Counted from the first letter of the stretch, positions 26,847 through 36,275 are shown. The stretch is 64,000 bases of DNA from Streptomyces sp. V4I8 (GCF_041261225.1 NZ_JBGCCN010000002.1:372001-436000), one strand, 5' to 3'. The notes: a model not told the origin generated them from the sequence alone. Made by a program: numbers and translations.

Positions 26847-27059
26847 ATGACGGATGAGGACAACTCGCTGGAGGCGGCGACCGCGGCACTGGCCGCCGCG
26901 CAGGAAGCACTGCACGTGGCCCGCCGGAATCTGAGCGCGGCGATCGTGGCCGTGTACCGGCAGGGAGAGCCGGTCGCGCGGATCGCTGAACGCACAGGCA
27001 AGAACGTCATCGAGATCCGCAACCTTCTGGCCGCCACCGGAGCAGCACACCGCGGGTGA
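26847..27059 (+). CDS. Small HTH-like protein
   Basis: The 70-residue protein has an Ala-rich helix (LEAATAALAAAQEALHVARR) and a helix-turn-helix-like region AVYRQGEPVARIAERTGKNV. It is divergent from ssb with an 80-bp shared spacer. Role unknown; the shape suggests a DNA-binding or conjugation-associated small protein. Confidence 0.5.
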   Translation: MTDEDNSLEAATAALAAAQEALHVARRNLSAAIVAVYRQGEPVARIAERTGKNVIEIRNLLAATGAAHRG

Positions 27060-27185
27060 TGGCGCGAGAACCCGCTGCCGCTGCCCCGGCATGTGCCCAG
27101 CCTGTGCGATGTTCGGAATCGGCAGTCGCTGCGCCGGTAGAGTGACGGCGCGATATGCCCGCTTCGAACCAGGACCCAGGTGGCC

Positions 27186-28427
27186 ATGCTCCAGGTGCCT
27201 CATGACGATGACGATGACACGGCCGACGGCACTGCGGCGGCCGAGGCCTTGTCGATGCCGGTCACGGAACTGGTGGCTCGTAGCGGGGAGCTGAAGGGCG
27301 AGCTGGTGGAGTTCGCCCAGCATCCCCGTTTCGGTAGGCAGCTGACCGCACGTTTGCGGGCCGCGGGCAGCAGAGGTCTGCTGGACGAGGGCATCGCCGT
27401 CCGCACCATCGATCATTTCGCCCTGCAGCACCGGCTCCACGACGGCACCACAGTCGTGGAACGTTTCGTCGCCCAGCGGCGGCCGCCCCTGACGGCCGAC
27501 GAGCGCGCGATGCTGCTGGGCTGGCGCGACGTCGTCGAGGGGCTGTTCGAGGTCCACCGGGACGACGACGGTGCCGGCACCGTCGTACTCCACAACCTCA
27601 TCGACGACCTGCACTACCCCGTCCGCTCCAACATGGGATCCGAAGCACTGGCTGTCCTGGAACAGGGGATGTTCACCTACGGCCGTATCGTGCCCGTCCA
27701 TCCCGCCACCGGTCACTGGCTGGTCAGCGGCTACCTCTCTCCCTACCCCCAGTCCTCGGGCCCTGATGTCGCACGGGCCGCCCTGCGGATGGCGACCGCC
27801 GACCCGGGTCTGCTGCACCGCAACAGGGATCTGTCCCGGCGGGCCTGGCAGATGCAGGCCGAAGACCGCGCCGCCTTCATCGACCTGTTCGGGTCCGACC
27901 TCGTGATCCTGCCGCCGGCCACCGCCCAGGAACAGCTGACCGAGCACCACCGGCGCCGCCTGGAGGAAGCAACGGCATCAGCCGAAACTGACGGCAGGCC
28001 CACCACGGACAGCGCTCCTGGCGCCGAGGAGATGGGCCGACTGCCCGAGGACTACATGGAGGCCGACAGCGTCGGACTGGTCTACGACGAGATCGAAGGC
28101 CTCAACTACTACCTCGACTTCGGCCGCCTGGACGCCCTCTTCGCCGACCCCGCCCTGGCCCGCGACCACACCTCCATCACCCAGCTCCGCAACTACCTGA
28201 GCGACGACACTGTCTCGCCACTTCCTCTGCGCCGCCTGGTCCAGCGCCATCCCGATGGCGCGGACGCGGTTTTCCGCGTACTCCTGCGCAAGCCCGGCTT
28301 CTCCTGGCCACGCGACGGCGAAGATCTGCTGCGCAGCCGCAAGAAGTCCTTCTTCCAGCAGGAGACGGCCCCCAGCTTCTCCGTCGTCGGAGAGCGCCTC
28401 GCCGAACTCCTGCGCATCCCGAATTGA
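27186..28427 (+). CDS. Uncharacterised 413-residue protein
   Basis: Soluble acidic protein. An N-terminal segment (VTELVARSGELKGELVEFAQ) precedes a region with VVLHNLIDDLHYPVRSNMGS and YGRIVPVHPATGHWLVSGYL, and a C-terminal helical part (GLNYYLDFGRLDALFADPAL, GERLAELLRIPN). No signal peptide or membrane segment. I do not recognise the family. ATG at 27186 is preferred over the GTG six bases earlier; the stop is eight bases before the next gene, so they form an operon. Confidence 0.6.
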   Translation: MLQVPHDDDDDTADGTAAAEALSMPVTELVARSGELKGELVEFAQHPRFGRQLTARLRAAGSRGLLDEGIAVRTIDHFALQHRLHDGTTVVERFVAQRRPPLTADERAMLLGWRDVVEGLFEVHRDDDGAGTVVLHNLIDDLHYPVRSNMGSEALAVLEQGMFTYGRIVPVHPATGHWLVSGYLSPYPQSSGPDVARAALRMATADPGLLHRNRDLSRRAWQMQAEDRAAFIDLFGSDLVILPPATAQEQLTEHHRRRLEEATASAETDGRPTTDSAPGAEEMGRLPEDYMEADSVGLVYDEIEGLNYYLDFGRLDALFADPALARDHTSITQLRNYLSDDTVSPLPLRRLVQRHPDGADAVFRVLLRKPGFSWPRDGEDLLRSRKKSFFQQETAPSFSVVGERLAELLRIPN

Positions 28428-28435
28428 GGACACCG

Positions 28436-28765
28436 GTGCACGAGCTCAGCGACAGGCAGCTGCAGGATCTGATCGAGGAAGCCACCGTGGACGCCTACGA
28501 CGAGGACGAGCAGCTCACCGGCTTCTACACGATGCTCGTCGACCATCTGGCGATCCCGTTCGAGACGACCGTGCTCGGAACGAGCGTCACCGTCGACTCC
28601 GTCGACCTCACGCCAGGCAGCCGGATCATCGCCTGGTGCACCCGCGGCCCACACCGCCAGGCCATCGCCATCCTCGACGGGTCGCCGTGCAGCTGCTTCC
28701 TGTCCGCCTGGCGGGCCGCTGGCCGTGGTGCCCGCAACGGGCTGCGGGAGGCCTTCGACTCGTGA
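28436..28765 (+). CDS. Uncharacterised 109-residue acidic protein
   Basis: Reads LSDRQLQDLIEEATVDAYDE, FETTVLGTSVTVDSVDLTPG and HRQAIAILDGSPCSCFL. Similar small proteins occur widely in Streptomyces, often labelled calcium-binding or hypothetical; I cannot confirm metal binding. GTG start at 28436 with TGAGGA five bases before, formed by the stop region of the preceding gene. Confidence 0.55.
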   Translation: MHELSDRQLQDLIEEATVDAYDEDEQLTGFYTMLVDHLAIPFETTVLGTSVTVDSVDLTPGSRIIAWCTRGPHRQAIAILDGSPCSCFLSAWRAAGRGARNGLREAFDS

Positions 28766-28771
28766 CACGAG

Positions 28772-28804
28772 GCGAGCCCCGTCCGGGAGTTGGGCGGGGC
28801 TCGC
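28772..28804 (+). terminator. Hairpin terminator
   Basis: GCGAGCCCCG (28772-28781) pairs perfectly with CGGGGCTCGC (28795-28804), seven bases after the stop of the preceding gene. There is no U-tract, as is usual in streptomycetes. Confidence 0.7.
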
Positions 28805-28884
28805 TCGGCGTGGTGTCCTGGTGCAGCGTCCGGGGCCGGTAACAGCGGTCCCGGACGCGTCAGTGCGGGAGGATCGGCCGGTCA

Positions 28885-29820
28885 ATGTGGCGGTGCTCGA
28901 CCTCCACGCCGATCCCGGCGGCGCGCAGATACGCGGCCATCTCCACCTACGCCCACGTCTCCGACCAGCACTCCACCTTCGGCATCAAGGTCATCGTGGC
29001 CACGCACCGTGAGGCGCACTACGTGCTGGACGAGATCCTGGGCAATGCCACCGATCTGCCGATCACCGAGCACTCCACGGACACGCATGGTGTGACCTTG
29101 GTCAACTTCGGTCTGTTCGACCTGGTGGGCAAGCAGCTCTCGCCGCCTATCCGCGACCTGGGCAAGATCACTCTGTACCGGATGGGGGCGAAGGTCGACT
29201 ACGAGGAGCGCTTCCCCACGGCGGGGCCGCTGCTGATGAAGAAGGCCAACCTGGATCTCGTGGAGGCCCATTGGGACGATCTGCTGCGGCTGGCGGGGTC
29301 GCTGAAGTACGGGCACGCCACCGCGTCCCTGATCGTCGGCAAGCTGTCCGCCTCCTCCCGGCAGAACGCCCTCGCGGCGGCGCTGAAGGAGTTGTACGGG
29401 GCCATTCGCAGAACGATCTACGCGGCCAAGTATCTGTCCGATCCGTCGTACCGCCGCAAGATCGCCCGACAGCTGAACAAGGGCGAGTCCATCCACGCCC
29501 TGCGCCGCCAGCTCCACTACGCCCGCGAGGGCAAGGTCACCCGTCGGCAGCCCGAGCAGCAGAACGAGCAGGCGTGGTGTCTGACGGTGGTGACGAACGC
29601 GGTGATCTGCTGGCACACCGAGTACATGGGCCTGGCGGTCGATGAACTGCGCAAGGCTGGCCGCGAGGTGGATGCCGAGGTCCTGGCGCGTATCTCCCCG
29701 GCTCGCGGCTCAGCCGTGAACTACTACGGTTCCATCACCGTCGACTACGAACGCGAGCTCTCCCAGCTCGACGATCAAGGACACCGGGGCCGCTGCGGTT
29801 GTCCAACTCTGGAGATCTGA
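28885..29820 (+). pseudogene. Tn3-family transposase, C-terminal third
   Basis: From about 28937 the frame reads STYAHVSDQHSTFGIKVIVA, REAHYVLDEILGNATDLPIT, HSTDTHGVTLVNFGLFDLVG and RDLGKITLYRMG, then AVNYYGSITVDYERELS at the C-terminus. These are the last DDE segments of Tn3-type TnpA, normally about 1000 residues. The N-terminal two thirds are gone. The stop at 29820 is followed by a likely terminus. Confidence 0.85.
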
Positions 29821-29824
29821 TCTG

Positions 29825-29862
29825 AGCGAGGGCACCGCCTCGTGGATAGGTGACACACCGTC
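29825..29862. repeat. Probable right terminal inverted repeat of the Tn3-family transposon
   Basis: About 38 bp directly after tnpA, ending inward-read GGTGTGTCACCTATCCACG, is the position and length expected for a Tn3-type end. No matching left end is present in the window. The cys/ssu operon lies immediately beyond. Confidence 0.45.
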
Positions 29863-29929
29863 CGGGCCAGGCGGGTAGGCCAGCCAAAGTCTCGCTGGGA
29901 CCGGGGGAGGCGGAAACGTCAGGGCGGGC

Positions 29930-30829
29930 CTATCGGGAGTATTGCGCGCCGAGTCCTCGTTTGTGGAGGATGCGGCGTTCGGCCGGGGCGAAGATCAATA
30001 CCTCGGTCAGTACGCCGACGGCCAGGGTGACGGTGACGGCGGCGATGACAAGGGTGAGGTTGTTGTCCTGCCTGCCGGTGTTGAGGATGCGTCCGATGCC
30101 GGGCAGGGGCGTTGCGGTGATGAGTTCGGCTGTCATGAGGGCACGCCAGCCGAAGGTCCAGCCCTGGCGCAGGGCGGCGATGAGTCCGGGGAGGGCTGCG
30201 GGGAGGAGGACGCGGCGCACGGCGCGCAGGCCGGTGGCTCCCATAGTGGTGCCCGCTCGGCGGAGCAGGGGTGGGATCTGGTCAAGTGCGCTGACCAGCC
30301 CCATGGCCGTGGAGGGGACGGCGCCGAGGAGGACGACGGTGTAGACGGCTGTTTCCGACTCGCCGAGCATGATGACGGCGGGTGGTACGAGTGCGGATGC
30401 GGGCAGTGACTGCAGCGCCGACAGGACAGGGGCGAGGGCGGTGCGTGGGGATGTGTAGCGGTGGATGATCAGGCCCAGAGCCGAGCCGATGACTGCGGAG
30501 GCGGTGAAGCCGGCGGCACACCGCTGAAGGCTGTGGCCGAGGGCGGGCAGCAGGATGCCGTGCTGCCACAGGGTGAGCAGTTCGCTGGCGACGGCCCTGG
30601 GTGAGACGAGGCCGGACGGCGTGCGCAGAGTGTAGGCGAGTTGCCAGAGGGCAAGGGCCGACGTCAGGGCGATAAGGGGTGCGGCTGTTCTCTTTACAGT
30701 CCGGCGTTGGCTGCGTGAGGGTTCGGTCTGGAGGGCGTCCAGGCCGGAGGCCAGCGCCAGCGCGTGGCCGTCGGCTCCCGGCCTCTGGGCGGGTGATGCG
30801 GCCGGGTGGGGTGTGAGGTCAGCTGACAT
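29930..30829 (-). CDS. ssuC: ABC transporter permease, sulfonate/taurine type
   Basis: The 299-residue membrane protein has about six hydrophobic helices (ALTSALALWQLAYTL, VIGSALGLIIHRY, AVYTVVLLGAVPSTAMGLVS) and the permease EAA loop (RAVRRVLLPAALPGLIAALR). I start it at the ATG at 30829, overlapping the ATPase gene by 11 bases. It would pair with SsuB for aliphatic sulfonates, taurine or sulfate. No substrate-binding lipoprotein gene is present; the Tn3-family end lies just downstream. Confidence 0.8.
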   Translation of the reverse strand: MSADLTPHPAASPAQRPGADGHALALASGLDALQTEPSRSQRRTVKRTAAPLIALTSALALWQLAYTLRTPSGLVSPRAVASELLTLWQHGILLPALGHSLQRCAAGFTASAVIGSALGLIIHRYTSPRTALAPVLSALQSLPASALVPPAVIMLGESETAVYTVVLLGAVPSTAMGLVSALDQIPPLLRRAGTTMGATGLRAVRRVLLPAALPGLIAALRQGWTFGWRALMTAELITATPLPGIGRILNTGRQDNNLTLVIAAVTVTLAVGVLTEVLIFAPAERRILHKRGLGAQYSR

Positions 30830-31589
30830 GGCGGCGGATCTCCTTGCGCAGGTGCTCGGTAATCTCGCCCGCCAGGTCGGCGACGTCACGGTCCTCGATG
30901 CGCCGTGGACGGGGGATATCGACGGGCCACTCGTGCGTGACCCGGCCGGGGCGGCTGGAGAACAGCAGGACGCGATCTCCCAGCCGGACCGCTTCGCGGA
31001 CGTTGTGGGTGACGAACGCCACGCTCACCGGGGTGTGGGCCCGCACGTCGTCCAGCACCTCGTGCAGCATGTCGCGGGTGATGGCATCCAGAGCCGCGAA
31101 GGGTTCGTCCATCAGCAGGATGCGGCTGTCCTGGGCGAGTGCGCGCGCCAGGGCGACGCGTTGACGCATCCCGCCCGACAGCTCGTGGATGCGTTTGCCG
31201 TGCGCACCATCAAGCCGCACCATCCGCAGCAGCCGCCTGGCCTCCACGGTGCGGTGCCGACGCGGCATGCCGCGCAGTTCCAGCGCCAGTTCAATGTTCT
31301 GGCCAGCCGTCAGCCAGGGGAACAGGGCGTGGTCCTGGAACATCAGGGCGGGCCGTGCCGATCCTGCCCACACCGTTCCCGAGGTGGGCTTGTCCAGTCC
31401 GGCCATCAGACTGAGGAGGGTGGATTTGCCGCAGCCCGAGGCTCCGATCAGGCAGATGAACTCTCCCTCGGCGAGCGCCAGGTCGATACGGTCGAGGACC
31501 AGCGTGTCCGCGAACCGTTTCGTGGTGCCGGTCAGGCGCAGGATGGGCGCAGCGGGTGCCGGCGCCGCGGAAGCGGGGAAGCCGTTCAT
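30819..31589 (-). CDS. ssuB: ABC transporter ATP-binding protein, sulfonate/taurine type
   Basis: The 256-residue ATPase has Walker A GASGCGKST, Q-loop MFQDHALFPWLT, signature HELSGGMRQRVALARAL, Walker B RILLMDEPFAALD and switch His VAFVTHNVREA. The start overlaps the cysN stop by four bases (ATGA), tying transport to assimilation. Confidence 0.85.
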   Translation of the reverse strand: MNGFPASAAPAPAAPILRLTGTTKRFADTLVLDRIDLALAEGEFICLIGASGCGKSTLLSLMAGLDKPTSGTVWAGSARPALMFQDHALFPWLTAGQNIELALELRGMPRRHRTVEARRLLRMVRLDGAHGKRIHELSGGMRQRVALARALAQDSRILLMDEPFAALDAITRDMLHEVLDDVRAHTPVSVAFVTHNVREAVRLGDRVLLFSSRPGRVTHEWPVDIPRPRRIEDRDVADLAGEITEHLRKEIRRHVS

Positions 31590-32836
31590 GCCGGTGGCCG
31601 GGCCATGCCGGCGGTCAGGGTCGCGCCATCGGCCGGGTCAATCAGGAGGAAGGAGCCGGTGCGCCGGTTGTTGGCGTAGGGGTCAACCGCGATCGGCTGG
31701 GCCGTGCGCAGCGTCACGCTTGCCAGGTCGTTGGCGCCCAGCTGGGCTGTGTTGTGCAGGTCTGCCACGAGGGCTAGAACGGTACGGGTGGTGTGCTTGA
31801 GCAGCACCCGGTCACCGGGCCGCAGCGGTTTGTCCGCGAGATGGCAGACGTCGGCGGTGAACTCCTGGGCCAGGGGCGGTGGCGAGCTTGCTGACACGAT
31901 CAGGTCACCACGCGCGACGTCGATGTCGTCGGCCAGCCGCAGGGACAGTGACTGGGGGGTGTGCGCGGTGGTGACGTGGTGGCCCAGGACATCGAGCGAA
32001 GTGATCGTGGTTGTTCGCCCGGAGGGCATCACGGTGACCGCATCCTCGACGCACAGACGGCCGGAGACCAGCTGCCCGGCGTAGTGGCGGATGCCTGCGT
32101 GGCGGATGACGTACTGCACCGGGAAACGCGGTGGAGCGGCAGCCGTCTCATGGGTGACCGGCACGGTCTCCAGGTGTTCAAGGAGCGTGGGGCCGTGGTA
32201 CCAGTTCATGGCTGCTGAGGGGGTCACGACGTTGTCGCCGAGGAGTGCGCAGACGGGGATGGCGGTGATCTCGGGGAGGCCGAGCCCTGCCGCGTACGCG
32301 GTGAACTCGGCAGCGACTTCCTTAAACCGGGGGTGATCGTAGTCGGCGAGGTCCATCTTGTTGACGGCGAGGACGAGGTGCGGCACGCGCAGCAGGGCCG
32401 CGATAGCGGCGTGACGTCGGGTCTGGTCGACGATCCCGCTCTGCGCGTCGGCGAGGATCACCGCGAGGTCGGCGGTGGAGGCGCCGGTGACCATGTTGCG
32501 GGTGTACTGCACATGGCCGGGCGTGTCCGCCAGGATGAAGCGGCGCCGGGGGGTGGCGAAGTAGCGGTAGGCGACATCGATGGTGATGCCCTGCTCGCGC
32601 TCGGCTCGCAGGCCGTCGGTGAGCAGAGCCAGGTCGGGGACACTCCACCCGCGGTTGCGTGAGGCCAGTTCGACGGCATCGAGCTGGTCGGAGAGGACCG
32701 ACTTCGAGTCGTGCAGCAGGCGGCCGACCAGGGTGGACTTCCCGTCATCCACCGAGCCGGCCGTGGCGAATCGGAGCGTGTCCACCTCGGCGGAGGCGAC
32801 GGTGGCCGCGGGAGCGGTGTCGCTGGCATTGAGCAT
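31586..32836 (-). CDS. cysN: Sulfate adenylyltransferase, GTPase subunit
   Basis: The 416-residue regulatory GTPase of ATP sulfurylase has G1 AGSVDDGKSTLVGRLLHDSK, G2 EREQGITIDVAYRYF, G3 DTPGHVQYTRNM and G4 AVNKMDLADYDHPRF, then two beta-barrel domains of the EF-Tu type. No APS kinase domain is fused; CysC is separate. It drives ATP + sulfate to APS with CysD. One base separates it from cysD. Confidence 0.92.
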   Translation of the reverse strand: MLNASDTAPAATVASAEVDTLRFATAGSVDDGKSTLVGRLLHDSKSVLSDQLDAVELASRNRGWSVPDLALLTDGLRAEREQGITIDVAYRYFATPRRRFILADTPGHVQYTRNMVTGASTADLAVILADAQSGIVDQTRRHAAIAALLRVPHLVLAVNKMDLADYDHPRFKEVAAEFTAYAAGLGLPEITAIPVCALLGDNVVTPSAAMNWYHGPTLLEHLETVPVTHETAAAPPRFPVQYVIRHAGIRHYAGQLVSGRLCVEDAVTVMPSGRTTTITSLDVLGHHVTTAHTPQSLSLRLADDIDVARGDLIVSASSPPPLAQEFTADVCHLADKPLRPGDRVLLKHTTRTVLALVADLHNTAQLGANDLASVTLRTAQPIAVDPYANNRRTGSFLLIDPADGATLTAGMARPPA

Positions 32837-32837
32837 C

Positions 32838-33743
32838 TTAGAAGTACCCTTCCCGCTTGCGGTCTTCCATGGCGGCCTCTGACAGCCTGTCGTCGCCCCG
32901 GGTTGCTCCGCGCTCGGTGAGCCGCGAGGCCGTGATCTCGGCGATCACAGCCTCCACCGACGTAGCTGCGGAGTCGACGGCCCCGGTGCACGACATGTCA
33001 CCGACCGTGCGGTAGCGCACACGGCGCTTCTCAACCACCTCACCAGCCCTCGGACCGCCCCAGTCGCCCGGGGCCAGCCACATGCCATCCCGCCGGAAAA
33101 CCTCACGCTCATGGGCGAAATAAATGGACGGCAGTTCGATCTGCTCTCGGGCGATGTACTGCCACACATCCAGTTCCGTCCAGTTCGACAGCGGGAACAC
33201 CCGGACATGCTCCATCGGGAGGTGACGGCCGTTGTAGAGCTGCCACAGCTCGGGGCGCTGCCGGCGCGGCTCCCACTGCGAGAACTGGTCCCTCAGGGAG
33301 AACACCCGCTCCTTCGCGCGGGCCTTCTCCTCATCCCGCCGCCCGCCGCCAAGCACGGCGTCGAAACGCTGGAGACGGATCGCCTCGGTCAGCGGGACGC
33401 TCTGCAGCGGGTTGCGTGTGCCGTCGGGACGTTCCCGCAGCACACCGCCGTCAATGAACTCCTGCACACTCGCTACATGAAGACGCAGACCGTGGCGCGC
33501 TACCACGCCGTCGCGGTACTCGATCACCTCGGGAAAGTTGTGCCCGGTGTCCACGTGAAGCAGCGGGAAAGGCAGGGCAGCTGGCGCGAACGCCTTCAGC
33601 CCCAGATGCAGCATGACCATGGAATCCTTGCCGCCCGAGAAGAGGACGACCGGCCGCTCGAACTCGCCAGCCACCTCCCGCATGATGTACACGGCCTCAG
33701 ACTCCAGCACGTCCAGATGCGACAGGCCGGAAACGCTCATCAC
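32838..33743 (-). CDS. cysD: Sulfate adenylyltransferase, catalytic subunit
   Basis: The 301-residue PP-loop ATPase has VVLFSGGKDSMVMLHLGLK, LLHVDTGHNFPEVIEYRD, DAVLGGGRRDEEKARAKERV and VFPLSNWTELDVWQYIARE and ends EDRKREGYF, all typical of CysD. Two adjacent ATG codons (33743, 33740) are possible starts. Confidence 0.93.
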   Translation of the reverse strand: MMSVSGLSHLDVLESEAVYIMREVAGEFERPVVLFSGGKDSMVMLHLGLKAFAPAALPFPLLHVDTGHNFPEVIEYRDGVVARHGLRLHVASVQEFIDGGVLRERPDGTRNPLQSVPLTEAIRLQRFDAVLGGGRRDEEKARAKERVFSLRDQFSQWEPRRQRPELWQLYNGRHLPMEHVRVFPLSNWTELDVWQYIAREQIELPSIYFAHEREVFRRDGMWLAPGDWGGPRAGEVVEKRRVRYRTVGDMSCTGAVDSAATSVEAVIAEITASRLTERGATRGDDRLSEAAMEDRKREGYF

Positions 33744-33802
33744 AACCCCTCTCCCTGGGGCCCATGGGACGGGAACGAACCGAATAGGACCGAATAGGCT
33801 GG

Positions 33803-34357
33803 TTACGCAAGCCCCCTGGCAGCCAGCAGGGCATGAACAGCATCCGCAGACTCCCGCGGCGTCTGCGCCTCGGTACGCACCGTCAGATCCGGCGCGGACG
33901 GCGGCTCATACGGATCGTCCACACCCGTCAAACCCGTCATCAGCCCAGCGGCCTGCCGCGCATACAGCCCCTTCACATCCCGCAGCGCACACACCGCCAC
34001 CGGGGCCGCAACGTACACCTCGACATACGCGGTGCCACTGTCCAAGTGACGCTTGCGCACCGCCTCCCGGCTGTCCGCATACGGCGCGATGACCGGAACA
34101 ACAGCCAGCACACCATTACGGGCCAGCACCTCCGCCACCAGCCCCACCCGCCGCACATGACAGTCACGGTCCGGGCGGCTGAAACCCAGCCCCGCCGACA
34201 AAACCCCGCGCAGCTCATCGCCGTCCAGTACCTCAACCCGGCGGCCCTCACCCCGCAAACGTTCCGCAAGCAGGTACGCGATCGTCGTCTTGCCGGCACT
34301 CGGCAGACCGGTCAGCCAGACCGTGGCCCCCCGCCCCGCCACCCCCGAAGCCCCCAT
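33803..34357 (-). CDS. cysC: Adenylylsulfate (APS) kinase
   Basis: The 184-residue kinase converts APS to PAPS. It has the P-loop TVWLTGLPSAGKTTIAYLLA, the DGDELRGVLSAGLGFSRPDR motif, and KGLYARQAAGLMTGLTGVDD. GGGAGGAAAGAAC precedes the ATG at 34357. PAPS is the donor for the sulfotransferase encoded 13 bases upstream. Confidence 0.92.
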   Translation of the reverse strand: MGASGVAGRGATVWLTGLPSAGKTTIAYLLAERLRGEGRRVEVLDGDELRGVLSAGLGFSRPDRDCHVRRVGLVAEVLARNGVLAVVPVIAPYADSREAVRKRHLDSGTAYVEVYVAAPVAVCALRDVKGLYARQAAGLMTGLTGVDDPYEPPSAPDLTVRTEAQTPRESADAVHALLAARGLA

Positions 34358-34370
34358 GTTCTTTCCTCCC

Positions 34371-35414
34371 TCACCGGCGGATGAGCAGACGCTGACGCAC
34401 GGCATCGAGGTACCAGGCGCGGTACTTCCGCAACTGGTAGTCCTGCGGGTTCTGCGACCGAAGCCGCTCCCACGCCTCCTGCCGGCCGGTCTCGCTGCGT
34501 TCACGGGCATCCGCCAGTTCCTGTTCGCAGAGCTCCACACCGGCCGGGGTATGAGCCTGGTAGCCATAGCGCTTCATGTGACCGGCCGCCAGCGTTTCCA
34601 CAATCTCGATCTCCCGGCGGTCCATGGTCTGCAGGTACATACCGTTGTAGGCAGGCTCGAGCAGTGAGGAGTTGTTAACCCACAGAGCAGACCTGCGTGC
34701 CAGAGCACGGGCCTCCGCCGACTCACCGCCCCGCAGCATGCCCTCCGTGAACTCCACCCCGAGAAATCCGCAGATGAGTTTCAGCTGCGATTCGGGGTCG
34801 GCAACGAAGTCCTCATACCGGACAGTGAGCACCTGGCCCGGGCATCGCTCGGACAGCTCGGCCGCCGCGTCATAGGCACGCACCCAAGTCAGCGCGTTCA
34901 AGGTTGTGTCGAAGTCATGGATGATGGCCCGGCTCATGCTGTTGACCTGGGCACGCGGATCCCGCACGACATTGAGGAAACGCATCTGCGGATGAACGGC
35001 AAGCTGCTCGGCCGCATAGTGAACACTGTCAAGCGACTTGTCCATCAGCACCGAGGCGTTATGCATCTCGCCTGCCTGCCGCAGCATCTCCCAGGGCACC
35101 GCGTGAACACTGCGCGGCTGCTCCGCGAGCGCCTCGAACACGACCACCGGATCGAGAGCGACCCCGGGCCACTTCACCATCGTCGCAGCCTGCAACCCGA
35201 TCACATCGGTGATCATCTGGAAATAGGCTCGATCGTCAGATAGATCACCGTAGAGCGGCACCAGGTGCATGAAGTCAGTGATGTGCAGCGGGTAGGGGGA
35301 GTAGAGCTCGGGACTGCCACTCAAGCGAAGGCGTATCGCATGGCTACCGCACCGCCGCAAAGGCACCATCAGCACCCGGACCGGACCCGGGTCATGCTCG
35401 CCTGTCGGAACCAT
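34371..35414 (-). CDS. PAPS-dependent sulfotransferase
   Basis: The 347-residue cytosolic enzyme has the 5'-phosphosulfate loop-like segment VPLRRCGSHAIRLRL near residue 20 and the 3'-phosphate-binding motif FLNVVRDPRAQVNSMSRA around residue 150, then VLTVRYEDFVADPESQLKLI. The ATG at 35414 has AGGAGGAG just before it; a GTG/ATG 19 codons earlier (35471) lacks one. It sits between cysH and cysC in the assimilation operon, which is not the standard Streptomyces order. Acceptor substrate unknown. Confidence 0.8.
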   Translation of the reverse strand: MVPTGEHDPGPVRVLMVPLRRCGSHAIRLRLSGSPELYSPYPLHITDFMHLVPLYGDLSDDRAYFQMITDVIGLQAATMVKWPGVALDPVVVFEALAEQPRSVHAVPWEMLRQAGEMHNASVLMDKSLDSVHYAAEQLAVHPQMRFLNVVRDPRAQVNSMSRAIIHDFDTTLNALTWVRAYDAAAELSERCPGQVLTVRYEDFVADPESQLKLICGFLGVEFTEGMLRGGESAEARALARRSALWVNNSSLLEPAYNGMYLQTMDRREIEIVETLAAGHMKRYGYQAHTPAGVELCEQELADARERSETGRQEAWERLRSQNPQDYQLRKYRAWYLDAVRQRLLIRR

Positions 35415-35474
35415 CAACTCCTCCTGAAACTGCTCAGCGACGAGCCCCTGCCAGATCCACGTCTGAAACACGCC

Positions 35475-36141
35475 CTAGCCGTGCAGACCGCACTCGCTCT
35501 TCCCGGTCTCCGCCCACCGCCCGCTGCGTGCATCACCATCAATCAGCGGCTTGACCGTGCAGGGGGCACAGCCGATGGACAGATAGCCCTCTTGAACCAG
35601 AAGGTTCTGCAAGATGCCGTTGTCGACGATGTAGCTGTTGAACCTGGCGTCATCCCATGCTGCCAGGGGATTGACCTTCACTAGACCGTTGCGCGCATCC
35701 CAGCTCACGACCGGGAAGTCGTGGCGCGCCGACGAATCCACCCGCCGGACCCCGGTCACCCAGGCGTCGTAGCCGGACAGCGCCCGGCGCAGTGGCAGCA
35801 CCTTGCGCAGCAGGCAGCACCGGTTGGGATCACTCCGGAACAGATCCACCCCTTCAAACACGTTCTGCTCCACCACACTGCGATCCGGAGTCACATTGAG
35901 AATCCGCAAATCGCGGTAGGTAAGAGGGAGCGCGTCACGAACCCCGAGGGTCTCGGCGAAGTGATAGCCGGTGTCCAGGAACACGACCTCAGCATCCGGT
36001 TTCGCCCGCACCGCGAGATCGATCAGGACCGCGTCCTGCCGGCTCGAAGCCACAATCCATTTCTCCCTGAACACGTCTGCCGTCCACGCGATCGCTTCTT
36101 CCGCTGACGCCTCCTCCAGCCAGCCGGCATTCCTGTCAACG
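35475..36141 (-). pseudogene. cysH: APS reductase (CysH), 5' truncated
   Basis: The frame has FLDTGYHFAETLGVRDALPL, the iron-sulfur Cys pairs NRCCLLRKVLPLRRAL and IGCAPCTVKPL, WVTGVRRVDSSARHDFPVVS and the catalytic Cys in SECGLHG. Upstream it stays homologous through NAGWLEEASAEEAIAWTADV but has no ATG/GTG before an IS6-family scrap at 36142; the first in-frame start is the GTG at 36074, inside the fold. About 30 N-terminal residues and the promoter are lost, so activity is doubtful. Confidence 0.8.
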
Positions 36142-36208
36142 AAATGATCATCCGCTTCGCGATCTGGGAGCAGATCACCGGCACCGCCGGCCTGCCCACT
36201 GCAGCCTG
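36142..36208 (+). mobile_element. IS6-family C-terminal scrap
   Basis: Reads NEMIIRFAIWEQITGTAGLP and stops, the IS6 C-terminus. It marks the insertion that removed the start of cysH. Confidence 0.65.
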
Positions 36209-36275
36209 AACGACGCCGACATCCCAGCCAGACACACGCTCAACCGGCCCAACCCACCGACGGATCAAATAACCT

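Noticed and set aside
28882..29616. Minus-strand 244-residue ORF opposite the Tn3 transposase
   Set aside because: Shadow of the transposase; no start signal or domain.
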